Part shown: in pieces, positions 29,661-41,089 of the stretch | Layout of the letters: each line of letters begins with the position of its first letter | Position numbering within the stretch: the first letter of the stretch is position 1 | Source: Prinsepia uniflora | Lineage: Eukaryota; Streptophyta; Magnoliopsida; Rosales; Rosaceae | Length of the DNA: 64,000 nt | Assembly (NCBI GenBank): GCA_032719365.1 | Contig: CM064870.1 | Span: 40,456,194-40,520,193 of the forward strand | Direction of reading: 5' to 3' | Position numbers and translations under genes: made by a program | The notes under the pieces: generated by a model | The model's input: only the letters and a program-made list of their open reading frames with translations | Database searches by the model: none | What the model was told of the DNA's origin: nothing

Positions 29661-32600
29661 CTACTTGGCACACTTACTACCTTGCCCTAGTAACAGGTTT
29701 TTCATGTCCCTGTAACCCTGGAGTTCTTGTAATGCATCGGCCGCAGTTTTTGAGGTCATGAGCGCAGAGGAAATGATGCTAGAGGAAGGCTGAACTGATA
29801 CGAGTCCATCAGAAGAAGGATTAGGCTCTTGGCTACTGTTGCACCAGGTTTCAGGCCCGCAGTCCTGTAACGAATTTGCAGAATTCAAATTATCCTGGCG
29901 GAGGGGTGGGGCCTTTCTTAACATTCGTACAAGCGCACCAACAGCAGCATCTTGGGTTTTTTTTATGAGAAACCCTCCGGGCTCATGTGGCTCACACAGA
30001 GTTACTCTTTTGTCAAAAGATTCAGGTCTGAGAGGACAGCACAAAGATAAGATCACATCGCATTAGCCTACCAAATTCATAGTGGAAAAGAGCACATGCA
30101 TTTGAAGAAAATCAAGAGAAGCTATAAAATACCACACATTTAACTCTACAAAAACATAAGACACCAGATGCAGCAAAAATAACCTTACAAATTGTTTAAT
30201 GTGCATGAGAACATTAATGCTTTTCAATCCATAACAAAGACTTCTTCATGTGTGCAATATCTTCTTATTCACAAAACCGTGCAATGTGAGGGCCTATAGA
30301 CCTACCAAGGGCAATATGTTCAATTTGTCTTTCATATTATGTTTTGCTCAAACTTCTACTTATTCTGACCACGAAACATCTCGTCAATTTCTCATTTACT
30401 TTCAACATTACAAGAACTCAATTAGCCAGTGGTTGCCCAATTGTTACACATATGCACAGCCACTAGTGAACTCATAATTTTATGCCCGGATCCTTTGCTT
30501 ATACTTATTCTCCTGATATTGTGATTAAAATGGTGTCATTCAGTCCATGCTCTTTAATATTAAAAGAGAAACCCCAATTATTGAATCCTATTACACTGTT
30601 GTTTGGCCATAAGTACATTCAAGTAGAGAACATTATTTGGATTTTATATCCACTTAGATAATCAGCTTTAGACTACGATTCCTAAAGCAGTTGTAAAATC
30701 CAGTAAATTGGCACAGTTAAAGCACCGACTCCTGAATGAATAACTATATCCTACAGAGAATTAATCTACAATGAAGACAAATTAGAACAGGTTTGGAGTT
30801 TAAATAATCCCAGAAATTCTAAGAGCCACTTCTTTTTATATTTATATTAATTTGGCTAGCTATTAAGAGCAGAACCAGCTAACTTGGCAGATTAACAACA
30901 AAGATGGGAGAAGGGCATGTGAACATACAACTTAAATAGAAAATTTAAACTTAGGGACAATATATACTGATAAAGAGAAGGAAGATTGTATGTACACATA
31001 CAGAATTAATAATACATGTGTACTTCACATAATAAACAAACATTTGACATACGACTTATTTCCAGAAAATACGGACAGATCTAACTGCATAGAGACACTA
31101 AAAAGTAGGGAAAAGAAAGCAGAACAGCCTATGTTACATAATTGCTTAAGTAATGAGAATATCTATATTCAGAACTTACCTGCTGATTGGATTTGTCACA
31201 TCCTCATCATCCACATCAAATGGGCAAGGAAACTCTGGATCATCCAAATCATCAGGGAAAGACCTACTGGAGCTGCTGGATGATCTTTTCAGCCCAAAAT
31301 ATTGTCTAGCCTCATCTTTCCCAAGAGAAAACAACTACATTCAAAATAAAATAAAATTAAACAAATGGTTCTAATTCAAATGAAAATGAAAATTTCATCG
31401 TGATAGTATTGTATTACCTTCTCAGCCGCAGTACCAGCCGGAAGAAAACCTGTAGTTTTATCAGTCTTAAAACTACCAGATCCAATACCTCTAAGAGGCA
31501 AATTTAGCTTGTTGGAGAATGCAGGGTAATTATCAAGTTTAGCCATCGGTTCACTGCATGGTGCACTCTCAGATTGCAAAACAGGCTTTGTAAGATGACT
31601 ACCAGGAATAAAGATTGGCAATGATGGAGAGGCTGAGGATGGTGAAGGAGAAAAGACAGGTGAAGGACAATACTCATCAAACCTGGTATCCTTTTTATGA
31701 AGGAGAGATGTTTCAGTTGGATGATGAGGAAAATGTGTTGGTGGCAAACGTCGAGAACTTGGGTTAGAAATTAAAGCATGTGGTTCCGAATACGTAGGTG
31801 ATGGTGAGCAAGAAACTAAAGGCGGTGAAGCTCCATAATGGTCAAAACTCCAACTATGTCGCCTTGAAAATGGGGAAGATGATGGACAAACATGTGCCAT
31901 TGATCCTGTCATGGGAAGTGAGGGGAATCTTCTAAGCGGGTCTGTCAATGGGCTGCCAACATAGTCTGGAATAAGTTGTGGAGACATAGGAGTTGATGGT
32001 TCAGAGTTTACATCAGAAAGTGATGAACAATACAATAAAGAAAGGCAAAGCCTGCCACATGCAGTATCGACAGGGGTGAACACAAACCGCTGCATGTCTG
32101 CATCTTCTCTACAAGTGAAGGGTTCAGCAAAAGAGGCTAGCCGGTGAGTAAGAGCAAATGGTCGAATTTGGCCAGATGAATTGAGGTCACGATAAACCTT
32201 GTAAGCAGGTAAAAGCCTAACAGTGACATACAAAGACCTTAACAATAACATTGATTTCTTATACAATGTATGTAACGTATTATTGCTCGATCTTCTGCTC
32301 CCTGTATTTGTATCTCTAATCTTTCGACTGTCACACCACATAACCCATCTCTCTATAATCTTTTCACTGTTTGCCTCACACCCAAAACCTTCCTGCTCAT
32401 AATTCCAACAATACGGATACCGCTCTTTCAATGACAAGTTCCTAGCAATATCACTTTTAGGTGAAGACTTGACGGGGTCACAATCAACTGGTCTCTGCAC
32501 CAATATCACATCAACCACCATAGGTTCAAAATTTCCCTGACGCCAGAGATCAAGATTCTCTAGGGCAGCAGGGCATTCCCTGAGAGCTAAATTAAACCAC

Positions 32601-32800
32601 TTATCTCTCGGCCTCACACTGGATGAGGATGATGAGGATGAGGAGGGCGATGATAGGGCTTGTTCACCGCTATAATGACGCGAGGACATATATGGAGTCC
32701 TAGATTCAAGTATTATGTGGAGACTTTTGGTATAGAATTCAGTGATTATTTGTTCCATTTTGGCTGCTTCAGAGTGAGTATTGCCATGAGAAGAAGCCAT
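29661..32800 (-). CDS. ATG13: Autophagy-related protein 13 (ATG13), spliced, apparently intact
   Basis: Three coding exons on the minus strand: 32800-31418 (461 codons), 31334-31180 and 30027-29661, ending with TAG. All junctions are GT/AG and phases fit (0, then 2+1), giving 634 residues, close to the usual plant length. ATG13 is the regulatory partner of the ATG1 kinase; it is phosphorylated under TOR control and starts autophagosome formation in the cytosol. The N-terminal HORMA-type region holds EQIITEFYTKSLHIILESRT and DKWFNLALRECPAALE, and later SLYVTVRLLPAYKVYRDL. A long Ser/Pro-rich disordered tail follows, with CPFDVDDEDV in exon 2 and the conserved end SALMTSKTAADALQELQGYR, then DMKNLLL. 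The start MASSHGN at 32800 matches the family; the upstream in-frame ATG at 32896 is probably intronic or 5' UTR. A short Ser run (residues about 50-60) is low complexity. No defects seen. Confidence 0.93.
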
Positions 32801-33480
32801 AATATCGAAATATATACAAATGGCACGTACCCCTTTAAGAAACAATGGAGCTAGAGCTATCAGGCTCCACTTCCACTGTACAGCATCTAACTGCAATACA
32901 TCAGAAGGCAGGGAACCTTAAACAAAACTAAAGCAACCTTGCTTGAATAAAGACATAAAAGATATCTACTTCATCAAAAAATCATTCTTTATGGCTGAAT
33001 TCAGAGCTACAAACAGATATGTGGTGTGGGCACAACGATGAAAACCCCAGATAGAATATCAGAGAATAAATTATTGACCCATTGAAGTATACCAAGGAAA
33101 CTCATAAAATAAAAGATAAAATGATAATTTGAACAAAGAGCAGGTAAAGACGCAGAATTGCAACTCAAATTAGAAAAAGAGCCGGCAAGGTCGAGTGTTC
33201 AATCACGTTTTAGTTTCTTACTGTTTAAGAATTTAACAGTATTTTCCGCGAAATTGAAGAAACCCCCAAGAAGAGGAAAGCAATATCAAGTATGCAGAGA
33301 AAGAGAGAGAGAGAGAGAGAGCGAGCGATTAGCTGACTCACCAGTTAGGCAATTAGCGAGAGAGAAAGGAGGAGAGCGAAATACAGAGTTGCATGTGAGT
33401 TGTGTTGTATTTGTAGTCCAGTAATCGTAATCGTAATCGTAGTGGGTAGAGACTACCAGTACCACAACTACCATCAGGAA
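32801..33480 (-). promoter_or_regulatory. ATG13 5' leader and proximal promoter region
   Basis: A 3' splice signal on the minus strand (TTGCAG|TTAGATG, about 32890) suggests a leader intron ending 90 bp before the start codon. The first non-coding exon would then lie near 33160-33480. That stretch includes a (GA)n tract at 33296-33327, CT-rich on the sense strand, as is common in plant 5' UTRs. No unambiguous TATA box was found. Confidence 0.5.
33296..33327. repeat. (GA)n microsatellite in ATG13 leader
   Basis: GAGA-rich tract including about ten uninterrupted GA units and then GCGAGCG. Confidence 0.9.
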
Positions 33481-35333
33481 TCAGTTTGGAGCTTTTAGGG
33501 CTCCTTTTAATTCTCAACTCTTTTTCCAAAAACTCTTAAAAGAAAAGAACGCATGGCGAATGGGTGGGCCTGTGATAACCAGTGGGGCCCAGTGGGCTGC
33601 AGCATCAAAATCCTAAGCCCCACAACCACGGCACATCCAAGCCCATGTCATGGGGAAATTATCGGCTACTCCACCGGTTTGTGCTTTTTTGTTTTTCTCT
33701 CTTAATGTTACCTTTTCAAAATGTATGGCCCTGTACAACCTAAGTATCACCGCTTATTTTTATTAACCTCGTAGTGCCTCCTCCAATTCATTTATACCAA
33801 AAGTACTTTGGTAATTATGTTCGCGCTCTCGCCCCACCAATGTTGTGCCTCCTCCAATTCACTTATACCAAAAGTACTTTGGTAATTTCGTTCGCGCTCC
33901 CGCCCCACCATGTTCATCTTCTTGAAAGCCCCCATCAAATTTAATGTTCTATCTATCTCCTTCAATTTCTTCCTAGGAAGCAGCGAAAGCCCCGTGGACC
34001 AGTATCGCATTTTGAATACCGATACTAGTCTGATACGCGCTCGATATGCCCAGCTATGCTCGATACGCCCTTGATATGCCCCAAGCCGATCTATGAAGTA
34101 AAGCATGCGAGTGTGCAGGTGCCACTGGCTGCTGAGTCAACTCGTCAAGTGTACGAAGAGTTGGGTGGAATGAGTCGAGTTGGTAGATCAGCAGGGCTAC
34201 TACCACTGGACCCAGTATTGATAAGATGAGAAAATATATTAATGGACGGTCACGATGATGACGATGATGATGATGGTGATGATGTATTATGATGAGAGGG
34301 TTAGGGTGAGGAGGGTGAGTCAAGGTTGGTGATGGAGGGTGCCATTGCTGAGTTATGGTTGCTATTAACTCGGTATAGAATAATAAGATGGAGTTGGTGA
34401 TGAATTGAAAAGAGAAACGTATGTACGTGGTTGGTTTATAATTGCAGAATGTAATTATTTTATTATTTTATTATGTTTAAGTTGTGAGTATAGGGGGATA
34501 AAGATGGATGATTGTTGTCACTTTTGAGTTGTGAGTTAATTTGATTTGATTTTTTTTAAGTGCATTGAGTTTTAAACTGTATTAAAAATATATCTCAAGC
34601 ACGGGATATGTCTGCATTTAAAATAAATATAAAATTTTATCACATATCTCTTGTTGTATATTTACGTTACACTAAAACGATACGAATACGAGAATATGAT
34701 TGGGATAAACTGAAATTGCGTACTTATTCTTTTTAATTATATTTGAATTATAATGTATTATTTATTTTCCGTATCCTTCTCATATCGTATCCTTTGATTT
34801 TTTGATTTTGGCATATCAGAATATCCTGTCGTATCGTATCTTCGTATCTGTATCCATTTCAGTGCAACTTAGATTTCTTCTCTCTTTCTCCTTCTGATAA
34901 ATCATATTTTATGCAAATTTTATTTATGCTCTTATATCATATTACTTAACTTTTGTTTAAATTTCAACAAAATTTGGAGAAGTGATTATTTTGCGAGAAG
35001 TGTGCATAATTGTACAGAGGATTAAATGACAAAAATGTGATAGAAATAGTTGCTCAATTTAGAGCCGTGGTGAAGAAATTACCAAGAAATTAGTGTCCAA
35101 TGCATTCAAATTGACGTCTTACTATCCAATATACAACCTTTATTGGCTAATTTCGATCATAACTTTCCGCAAAAAGGGAGTTTAAAAATGAGGGTATTTA
35201 TGCCCAAAAATACCAAAGCGGGTCTGGGGAGGATCTTTGAAAAATTAATGACCCGATCTGATTTATGGCTCAAAGCCTAGTTAGTATCCACAATTGCATC
35301 ATGGAGAAGCGCGAGCGTCCGGAATACACTGAG
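33481..35333. other. Intergenic sequence upstream of ATG13
   Basis: No gene recognised. Contains the 71-bp tandem duplication listed separately, an imperfect GAT/GATGGT microsatellite at about 34250-34290, and A/T-rich sequence from 34430. Confidence 0.5.
33774..33915. repeat. Tandem duplication of a 71-bp unit
   Basis: GTGCCTCCTCCAATTCA begins at 33774 and again at 33845; both units then contain 'ttataccaaaagtactttgg', followed by TTCGCGCTC and CGCCCCACCA. A few substitutions separate the copies. Confidence 0.9.
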
Positions 35334-35869
35334 TGACAGGACCCATCCCAATCCCCCCGGGATTACCATGGAATGTGCCCTGCTCCCGTCCAACCAGGGG
35401 TGCAGACAAGGGATGACCAAGAGCCACTGCCCAAACGGGGCATCCAGAGTGCGCAAGGATCGATGGAGGAGGTGTGCAATGTCCCAGTCTCTGCTGCAAT
35501 CGCATCCGTGATCAACCTGAAGGGCATTAAAACCAAAAGCTGTGAGTGGACAAAAACCAATAAATTTACCAAATACATTTATAAGACATTTATGCCCTCC
35601 AATAAAAACGTATGCATGCCACCAAAACCAGTAACCAAAACGTTTGCTCAAACGAGCCCTTAGGGCCTTAGCCCAAAAACCGTTAACCAAAAACCAAGTG
35701 TGGGAACTCAGCCCAAAACCGTGGAATACCACCACCATACATATTAAAACCATGTGAGTCACCACCCACTACCATAAATGAACATTAATTCATTAAAATC
35801 ACACAATCATAAATCCACCCGGAAAGCCATTTCATTAAATCGTATTTTACCATTACCATCACCATCATC

Positions 35870-35990
35870 CCTGATGCTAGACGTCCCTGACGTCATGTCT
35901 CACGGTTTCATAAGCTACGCGTGCTGCCCGGGGTCTCTCCGGGTCCATATATCTGACATCCCTGATGTCTGACGTCCCTGACGTCAATCA
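35870..35990 (-). repeat. GACRT hairpin units in the solo LTR
   Basis: GACGT/ACGTC (35880-35894), GACAT/ATGTC (35954-35969) and GACGT/ACGTC (35970-35984) each enclose CCCTG-type loops. Where one arm has A instead of G, the partner has T instead of C. Confidence 0.75.
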
Positions 35991-36194
35991 TAGCAATCCT
36001 GCTCCTGAGTCATCATACGGTCCGGCTGCTCCGTATAATGATCCCTCGCAGGCAATGCACCGTGACTTCCCCAGTGTCCCAGACATCTGGAGGAGACCAT
36101 CATATATCCTTGTGTCCAGATGGTATATGGAAAACAGTTTTATTAAATCCTTTTATCACATTATTACCATTGGGCCCTGCCCGAAATTTCCATA

Positions 36195-36560
36195 AAACCA
36201 CATAATTCCATTTAGGGTCCTTGACCCAAAATCATCATTATAAAATATAGGGTCCCTGACCCGAAATCACATTTATTATCCAACTGGGCCTCATGCCCGA
36301 TTTTATGAACCACTGGGCCCACGGCCCGATTTGTAAACCAATTGGGCCCGCAGCCCGACTTATAAACCCACTGGGCCCACGACCCGAATTCGTAAATCAA
36401 CTGGGCCCCTGGCCCGATAACATAACTCAAATGGGTCTCAGCCCGATTTCATACCAACTGGGCCCCTGGCCCGATTTCATTAATCAACTGGGCCCCCGGC
36501 CCGATTCTCAAATGGACTCCAAGTCCGAAATTTCCAACATAATTGGGCCTCAAGCCCGAG
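36195..36560 (-). repeat. About ten GGGCC-type hairpin units at 28-30 bp spacing
   Basis: Successive units read GGGTC-ct-tGACCC, GGGTC-cct-GACCC, GGGC-ctcat-GCCC, GGGCC-cac-GGCCC, GGGC-ccgca-GCCC, GGGCC-cct-GGCCC (twice), GGGCC-ccc-GGCCC, GGACT-cca-AGTCC and GGGC-ctcaa-GCCC. The linkers resemble 'gatttcataaaccaact'. Stem sequence drifts while pairing is retained. Confidence 0.8.
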
Positions 36561-38548
36561 TTCGTATTTCCAATTTCAAAACCATTTTATCATATTATAT
36601 CCAAGTCATAAATATGGAAAATCCATGTAAAACCGGAAAACCTCGATTTACGTGCAAGCACGTAAATCGCCTCGAAATACGTGAAACCGTACAATTTACC
36701 AACAACCAAACCAACATCATACAATCACAATCATAATCCATGTAAAACATTTAAGCATGCATAGAATTTATAAAACCAAAGTCCACTCACAGACCGTTTT
36801 AACCGTGTGCCTCGATACGCGTGCCACCGGCCCTCCCGGGCCACACCACTATCACCGGGACTCCCAATCCTGTCCAAATCACATTAGAGGGTTACTAACC
36901 TCATTATTAACATCCTATCAAAGTCCCGTAATTTTCCCGAATTTTTACTTATTTTTAAACTTGATTTAAAACCTTCGGACATCCCGAACACTATCGAGAC
37001 GGTGTCCGATCGACACGAAACCAATTCCAAAATGTCCGTTACATCGAATAGATTAAAAGTCATGTTGGAAGTTTCCCCAAAATACCCCTCACGCGCCCCC
37101 ACGCGCCAGGTCAACATTCAGGTCAACAATGATGACGTCATGCTACAGTAACGGGTTCTGAAACCGGGTCTGTAACCGGGTCGCCGTCGACCCGCGGCTT
37201 GACCCGATCACAGATCGAGTTCCAGACCACCATTTTTGATGCGGTTTGATCCTATGGACTCGTCATAATCCCCTCTATGGTTCTGTGACATCCAAACTAA
37301 TTTTTAGGTGGATTAAACTACCTGAAAACTGACGGGAAATCGGCTGAGAACTCAGGTCATCATCTCCGGCGACTCGTCGAGATTCCGGCCATGGTTCATG
37401 GTCCAAAATGGTCGTCTAGGTTCCTAGGACATGTCTCAAAAACAAACAAACATTCATAACGTCAAAAACGGACGTTTCAAGGCAGGGAAGTAAATCGGGT
37501 CTTCACGGGTTTCTGGACTTACCGCCGCCGTGTCGCCGCCGTGGGCTGCCCAGTCGTGGTCTGAGTCGTCCTAAGGTTCCAGTGGTCCTATCCCTACGTT
37601 TGTTCGAGCCCAGATATGAAGGTTTGCACGGTTGGATGGTTTTGGGCCGATCGGGTTCCTCTCGGGTCTGGGGGGTTTTTCTGGGCTGCGCCGCCGTCCG
37701 TGGTGGTGGTGGCCGCACCAGGTGAAGGTGGTGGGTGGTGGTCGTCCTCTGGAGATTACCTGAGTGTGGAGTGATGTTGTGGGGTGATGATGTGCACGAT
37801 CAAGGAGGGAAACCGTGCTCACGGTTTTGAGAGAAATGAATGTGAGAAATGAGTAGTCTGATGGTTTAAGAAATAAAAGAAGAGGAGATCAAGGGCTGGG
37901 ATCAGTTTGAGTTTTAAAATCAATGGTGAGGATTTGAGGGGAGAAAATTAATTAATTAAATCAATGGCCAACCAAGATCCATGATTTAAGGATTGAAGGG
38001 GATGATGACATGTGTCACTCATCAAGGGTCCAGATTGGTTTGGTTAAAGTAATCAGATTTTATTATTATATTATTATTTTATTCCGAGTCTCGGTTAATC
38101 GCGTTTCACGTCCTTGACCAAAACGTCGTCGTCGGATCTCCGATTTCGGCATGCCGCCAGTCGTTGGATTCGTATCGACGATACCTACGTAACGGTCCTT
38201 GGCCCTCGTCCATCGGACCTCCCGATCAAAAAGTCAACATTTGGCCCCTAACAAGCCAAATTACCAAAATGCCCCTCAACTTCCGAACACCATAACTTTC
38301 TCTACGAATGTCGGAATCGAACGTGCCGCCTGTCTATGAACTCGTGACGTCCCGAACTACGTCACGGTCATCGATCAAAGTCCATTTGACCGCCCGAACA
38401 AAAAGTCAACATTTTGCCCACGACCAGGGGCAAAACGGTCATTTTGCACATTTTGTCCGATTCCGCCCTACTAACCACCGTTCAACCTCACTAATCAGGA
38501 TTAATGACTAATCTAATCCCGGAATTCGGGACGGGTCGTTACACTGAG

Positions 38549-38957
38549 ACGGTGTCAAAACTGCCAGAATGGACAAGAGGACATACGACTAAGTTGTCGT
38601 GACGGAGATACACGCGGAAATGCACGTGTCGACCATCTGCACCTTATGTCGCCTATAAAAGGAGAATAAGCTCTCCTCTCAAAGGATAGCCAAATAACTC
38701 TAAACAAATAGTTGATCAAACTCAATCAATCACAACAACTGCAAAACCTTCAAAAGTTTTTTTCTTGTTACTCAAAAGCTAGCTTTCTTGGCAAAACCTG
38801 TCTCTTCGATCCAAGATTAAGATTTAGTTCTCCTCTCAACTCTTCTCATTTCTCACGAACAACAACATTTCCTCCCAATCTGACTTGCATCCTAAGTTCA
38901 TTTTTGGAGACTTCCCGACCTTCATACTTCATTCCGACTAGCTTCTGCAGCTTGTTT
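38549..38957 (+). mobile_element. Promoter-like fragment of an unidentified element
   Basis: Contains a good TATA box in GCCTATAAAAGGAG (TATAAAA at about 38654) and a downstream A/C-rich leader. Together with the sequence left of the solo LTR it would have been continuous before that insertion. It resembles an LTR promoter and leader but I could not find its borders. Confidence 0.4.
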
Positions 38958-39206
38958 TGTAATGACCCAGACCTTTGAGGAAAATAAATTTGGAAAATTG
39001 GGTAAAATGACAATTTGACCTTATTAAGTCAAACTAATGACTTTTTATGTGGACATCTTTTGAGAGTTTTGAGAAGACGGTTGCAAAGATCTCGAGATTC
39101 TGAGTTCAATGACGGTGGCACAAAAAAATTGGAGATTGGGTGAAGAAGTTAGGGGTCAAAATGGTGAAGGGGTATTTTGGTAATTTTGATTGGAAGGGAA
39201 AAATGA

Positions 39207-39735
39207 TAATTTAACTTGTGGGATTCTAAGGTCATCTATAAACTTTCCACTCCCTTATCTCTCAGCTTCCCACCGACTTCCCCTCCATGTATAAGTGTGT
39301 ATGCTTGGTTGTGTTGGGGGTATTCGGTGGAAAAGGGCCAAAACACACCACCTTTGAAACCGTGAAAGAAAAACCAATTAAACTGAGGGGGAAAGACCAG
39401 AAAATAGTGAAGGGGAGGATAAAAGAGTAGAAGTGGATCAATAGAAGAAGAAAATGGTATGGAAACTGTGAGGAGGGGAGAGAAAACAGGGAGCAAAATG
39501 GTAATTTAACGTGTGGGATTCTAAGGTCATCTAGAAACTTTCCTCCCCCTTATTTCTCAGTTTCCCACTAACTTCCCCTCCATGTATAAGTGTGTATACT
39601 TAGCTATGTTGGGGGTATTCGGTGGAAAAGCATCGAAACACACCACCTTTGAAACCGTGAAAGAAAAACTAACGAAGCATAGGAGGGGAGAGAAAATAGG
39701 GAGCAAAACAATGAACCCATGAGGATGAAATTGAG
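39207..39735. repeat. Tandem duplication, period 295 bp, in LTR D1
   Basis: TAATTTAAC...GTGGGATTCTAAGG starts at 39207 and again at 39502, followed in both by 'ccccctccatgtataagtgtg'-type sequence and GTTGGGGGTATTCGGTGG, then 'caccacctttgaaaccgtga'. The second unit is shorter and diverged. Confidence 0.85.
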
Positions 39736-40909
39736 TTTTGGGGTTCTGGAACTAAAAATTCGTAGATGAGCATTTATGTGAGTTCTTGGCATCCTTAAGA
39801 ATTTTTTAACCTCCAAATAGTGAAGATTGGAGTGTTGGATCATGCTTGGAAGAAACTCCCAAACATGGCCGAAGTGCAAGTTTCTAAACTGTGCTTGGAG
39901 GTAAGTTTTTCATGCATTTTAGTTCATAGAACTTCTTAAGGTGATCATAGGGGAAATCTGAACGTTTAAAACGTGGAAAAGGGAAAAGGAACAATGAGGT
40001 TTGGATCGGGTTGGACTTGTCAGGTCGGGCGATCTGATTTGCAGGAAACTAGGCCTGTCACGACCCTGAAGACGATGAACAGTAGAGCGTGGCCACCACG
40101 CGCAACACTTTTGATCTGTGCGTAAGGGTGCAGACCACCCTATTTGGTAATATGTCCAACATAAAAGTTATAGTATTCGATGATACAAGTCCAACAATAC
40201 AATTTTTGTGGCGATCAGACATCGTCTCCAGGTAGTTTTGACTATCTGAAGCTTTATGTATCATTTTTAATTCGTTTAAAAATACCGAAAAATTACGGGA
40301 TTGAAGTATAGGTTAATTAGAATAACTAGCGACCCTTAGAAGTGATTTTTTGACAAGAGGTGATATTCTTGGATTTTACGAAAAATCATGCAATGCAGTT
40401 TTATACCGTGTACGGTACATGTGAGTGGACTTTCTTTCCCTAAACCCTATGCATTCATATTTATAAGATTTTGTATATTTTTTCAGGATTTATGACGTGT
40501 TTTGCGTGATGATGATTTAAGTAAAATTTTATATGATTTTATATGGTTTTTGATGATTTTATATGGTTTTTGATGATTTTATGGTGACAAATATATTGTA
40601 TATTTTACGAGGAAATCACTATGTTGTGTTCTGATTTATTACTGAGTTTGGAAAGTGGTTTTATACTTGATATGATTTACCTATATGATGTTGGTGGTGT
40701 TTGATGGACTAGGATTTTTATACGATTTCATGGAATATTTTAATGTCACGACTTGCAAGGTTTTGGTTTAGGCCCGGGATTTGAGATTTGGTTTTTGTTT
40801 TTGAACTGAGTTTTGGATATGAAATTGATATGTGATATGATTATGTGATTCTGGTGATATGTGGATGTGATTATGGATTGTTGTGCGAATGGATAACCCT
40901 CCTCGGATT

Positions 40910-41045
40910 GCTGGATTACATCCAGATGTTGTATCCCTGAACGGCCACTAAGACGCTGTATCCTTGACTGGTTGGGCTATGTGGTTAACACCCAGATGCT
41001 GTATCCCTGGGTGGCCACTCAGATACTGTATTCTCGAGTGGTTAG
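40910..41045 (+). repeat. Hairpin units with a conserved loop in LTR D1
   Basis: Units share a GATGCTGTATCC-like loop but have different arms: CACCCA/TGGGTG at about 40989-41013 and CCACTC/GAGTGG at about 41015-41041. Related units in D2 (43840-44060) add ACTT/AAGT around the same loop. Confidence 0.75.
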
Positions 41046-41089
41046 AGGCTATCTTGATTGGCCTAATGGTAATGCAGTGTGATATATAT

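Larger units (their letters stand above)
35517..36790 (-). other. Intron-like module in the solo LTR
   Basis: Minus strand GTGAGTGGAC (36790-36781) is complementary to GTCCACTCAC (35551-35542). The latter is followed by a T-rich tract and CCTTCAG|G, with AG at 35518-35517, 24 nt past the arm. The interval is about 1.27 kb and contains both hairpin arrays listed for this LTR. Confidence 0.6.
35334..38543 (-). mobile_element. Solo LTR, 3210 bp, with 5-bp target duplication
   Basis: On the minus strand it starts TGTAACGACCC at 38543 and ends GGGTCCTGTCA at 35334. The flanks carry the exact direct repeat CTGAG (35329-35333 and 38544-38548). No PBS, polypurine tract or second LTR is present, so this is the product of LTR-LTR recombination. 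The 38100-38543 end resembles LTR A, while the body differs. Open frames within show no known protein. Confidence 0.95.
38958..41089 (+). mobile_element. Truncated LTR D1
   Basis: Starts TGTAATGACCCAGACC. Its downstream part, from about 39990, is closely similar to 42980-44028 of the next LTR. It ends abruptly in 'gtgatatata' at 41089, where the next LTR starts; the homologous sequence continues uninterrupted at about 44029. This is what an insertion of D2 into D1 would look like, with the rest of D1 displaced or lost. It has an intact donor-like GTGAGTGGAC at 40421-40430. Confidence 0.7.

Noticed and set aside
32801..32896. Upstream in-frame ATG adding 32 residues to ATG13
   Set aside because: The extension crosses a likely 3' splice site near 32890 and family proteins start at MASS-like sequence.
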